Part shown: positions 63,618 to 64,000 of the stretch, one piece after another
Numbering within the stretch: the stretch's first letter is position 1
Layout: every line of letters starts with the position of its first letter
Source of the DNA: Luteimonas gilva
GTDB lineage: Bacteria; Pseudomonadota; Gammaproteobacteria; Xanthomonadales; Xanthomonadaceae
Assembly: GCF_005239095.1 (NCBI RefSeq)
Contig: NZ_SZUA01000002.1
Location: 682,001-746,000 of the forward strand
Length of the DNA stretch: 64,000 bases
Direction of reading: 5' to 3'
Position numbers and translations under genes: made by a program
Notes under the pieces: generated by a model
The model's input: only the letters and a program-made list of their open reading frames with translations
Told to the model about the DNA's origin: nothing
Database searches by the model: none

Positions 63618-64000
63618 CGGTCGAAAAGATTCCGGTAGGCGCGCGCTGCGGCGAGAGGATCGGCGGCGTCGAAGACCCCGCCGACGACGGCGATCAAATC
63701 CGCGCCGGTCGCAACGAGTGCAGGCGCATTGTCGGGCGTTATGCCGCCGATCGCCACCCGCGGCAGGCCGAGCGCGGCACTGTCGCGCAGCAGGTCCGGC
63801 GTGGCGCGCCGCGTTGCGGCTTTGGTGCGGCTGGGGAAGAACGCGCCGAAAGCGACGTAATCGGCGCCGGCGGCCGCGGCGCGTCGCGCGCGTTCCAGCG
63901 AGTCGTAGCAGGAAACGCCGAGGATCGCATCGTCGCCGAGCAGTGCGCGCGCGGCCGCGACGTCGCCGTCGTCCTCGCCCAGATGCGCGCCGTCGGCGCC
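63614..64000 (-). CDS. thiE: Thiamine-phosphate synthase, 5' end outside the window
   Basis: 129 residues are visible. [53 protein letters not shown] and [11 protein letters not shown] are typical of ThiE, which joins HMP-PP and thiazole phosphate. It overlaps the hemL start by four bases. The N-terminal part lies beyond position 64000. Confidence 0.95.
   Translation of the reverse strand, partial: GADGAHLGEDDGDVAAARALLGDDAILGVSCYDSLERARRAAAAGADYVAFGAFFPSRTKAATRRATPDLLRDSAALGLPRVAIGGITPDNAPALVATGADLIAVVGGVFDAADPLAAARAYRNLFDR

Overview
The window is high-GC gammaproteobacterial chromosome. Gene content points to the family Xanthomonadaceae (a Lysobacter- or Luteimonas-like organism; inferred from protein character, not searched): a PPi-type phosphofructokinase, a K+-independent H+-pyrophosphatase, a DedA-PAP2 fusion, xanthomonad-type integron attC sites, and a very high density of palindromic intergenic repeats. 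No rRNA, tRNA, CRISPR or insertion-sequence transposase was seen.

Layout. 1-4 kb: thiol-redox operon cutA-dsbD-tlpA (minus strand) and an AbrB/Doc toxin-antitoxin pair. 4-6 kb: groES-groEL behind a CIRCE-like operator. 6-16 kb: oxidoreductases, glnE, ELM1-like protein, YceI and pirin. 16.5-19.9 kb: zinc-finger protein and a surface-glycan operon (GT4, O-antigen ligase, GT2). 19.9-25 kb: an effector island with an NS_2-type nuclease plus YezG-like protein, an RNase A-like CdiA-CT toxin plus CdiI, and an RTX/M91 metallopeptidase. Each of the three effector genes has a copy of the same promoter-proximal motif, CTAGGG-N6-CTAGCTTGG. 25-30 kb: hydrolase, membrane pyrophosphatase, small secreted or membrane proteins. 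30.7-46.4 kb: a long, almost strand-uniform run of about 30 small genes of unrelated function (VOC, GNAT, CMD, DJ-1, many DUFs, a two-helix K+ channel, an orphan EF-Ts-like protein). 41-48.5 kb also holds attC recombination sites and AT-richer defence-like genes (Abi-alpha/DUF4393, KAP NTPase) with no integrase in the window: an integron cassette array, probably a CALIN. 48.7-64 kb is core chromosome: pfk, adk, mpl, LON-domain protein, DedA-PAP2, SDR, gloA, an ECF sigma/FecR regulon, argD, a Cys/Met PLP enzyme, HAD, hemL, thiE.

Repeats. At least seven palindromic families are present; I label them A to G. A: GTAGGAGCGGCTTTAGCCGC. B: GTAGAGCGGAGCTTGCTCCG. C: GTAGGGCGGGCTTCAGCCCG. D: GTAGGCTGGGTTGGC. 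E: GTAGCCCGGGT. F: CCCTCTCCCG. G: CCCCCTTTG. Several do not merely lie between genes: they encode linkers inside dsbD, supply stop codons, or give unrelated proteins the same C-terminal tail. One family A element sits inside a family B element.

Functional themes are pyrophosphate use (ppa, hppA, PPi-PFK), interbacterial antagonism (three effectors, two immunity proteins), and gene capture (attC array plus repeat insertion).
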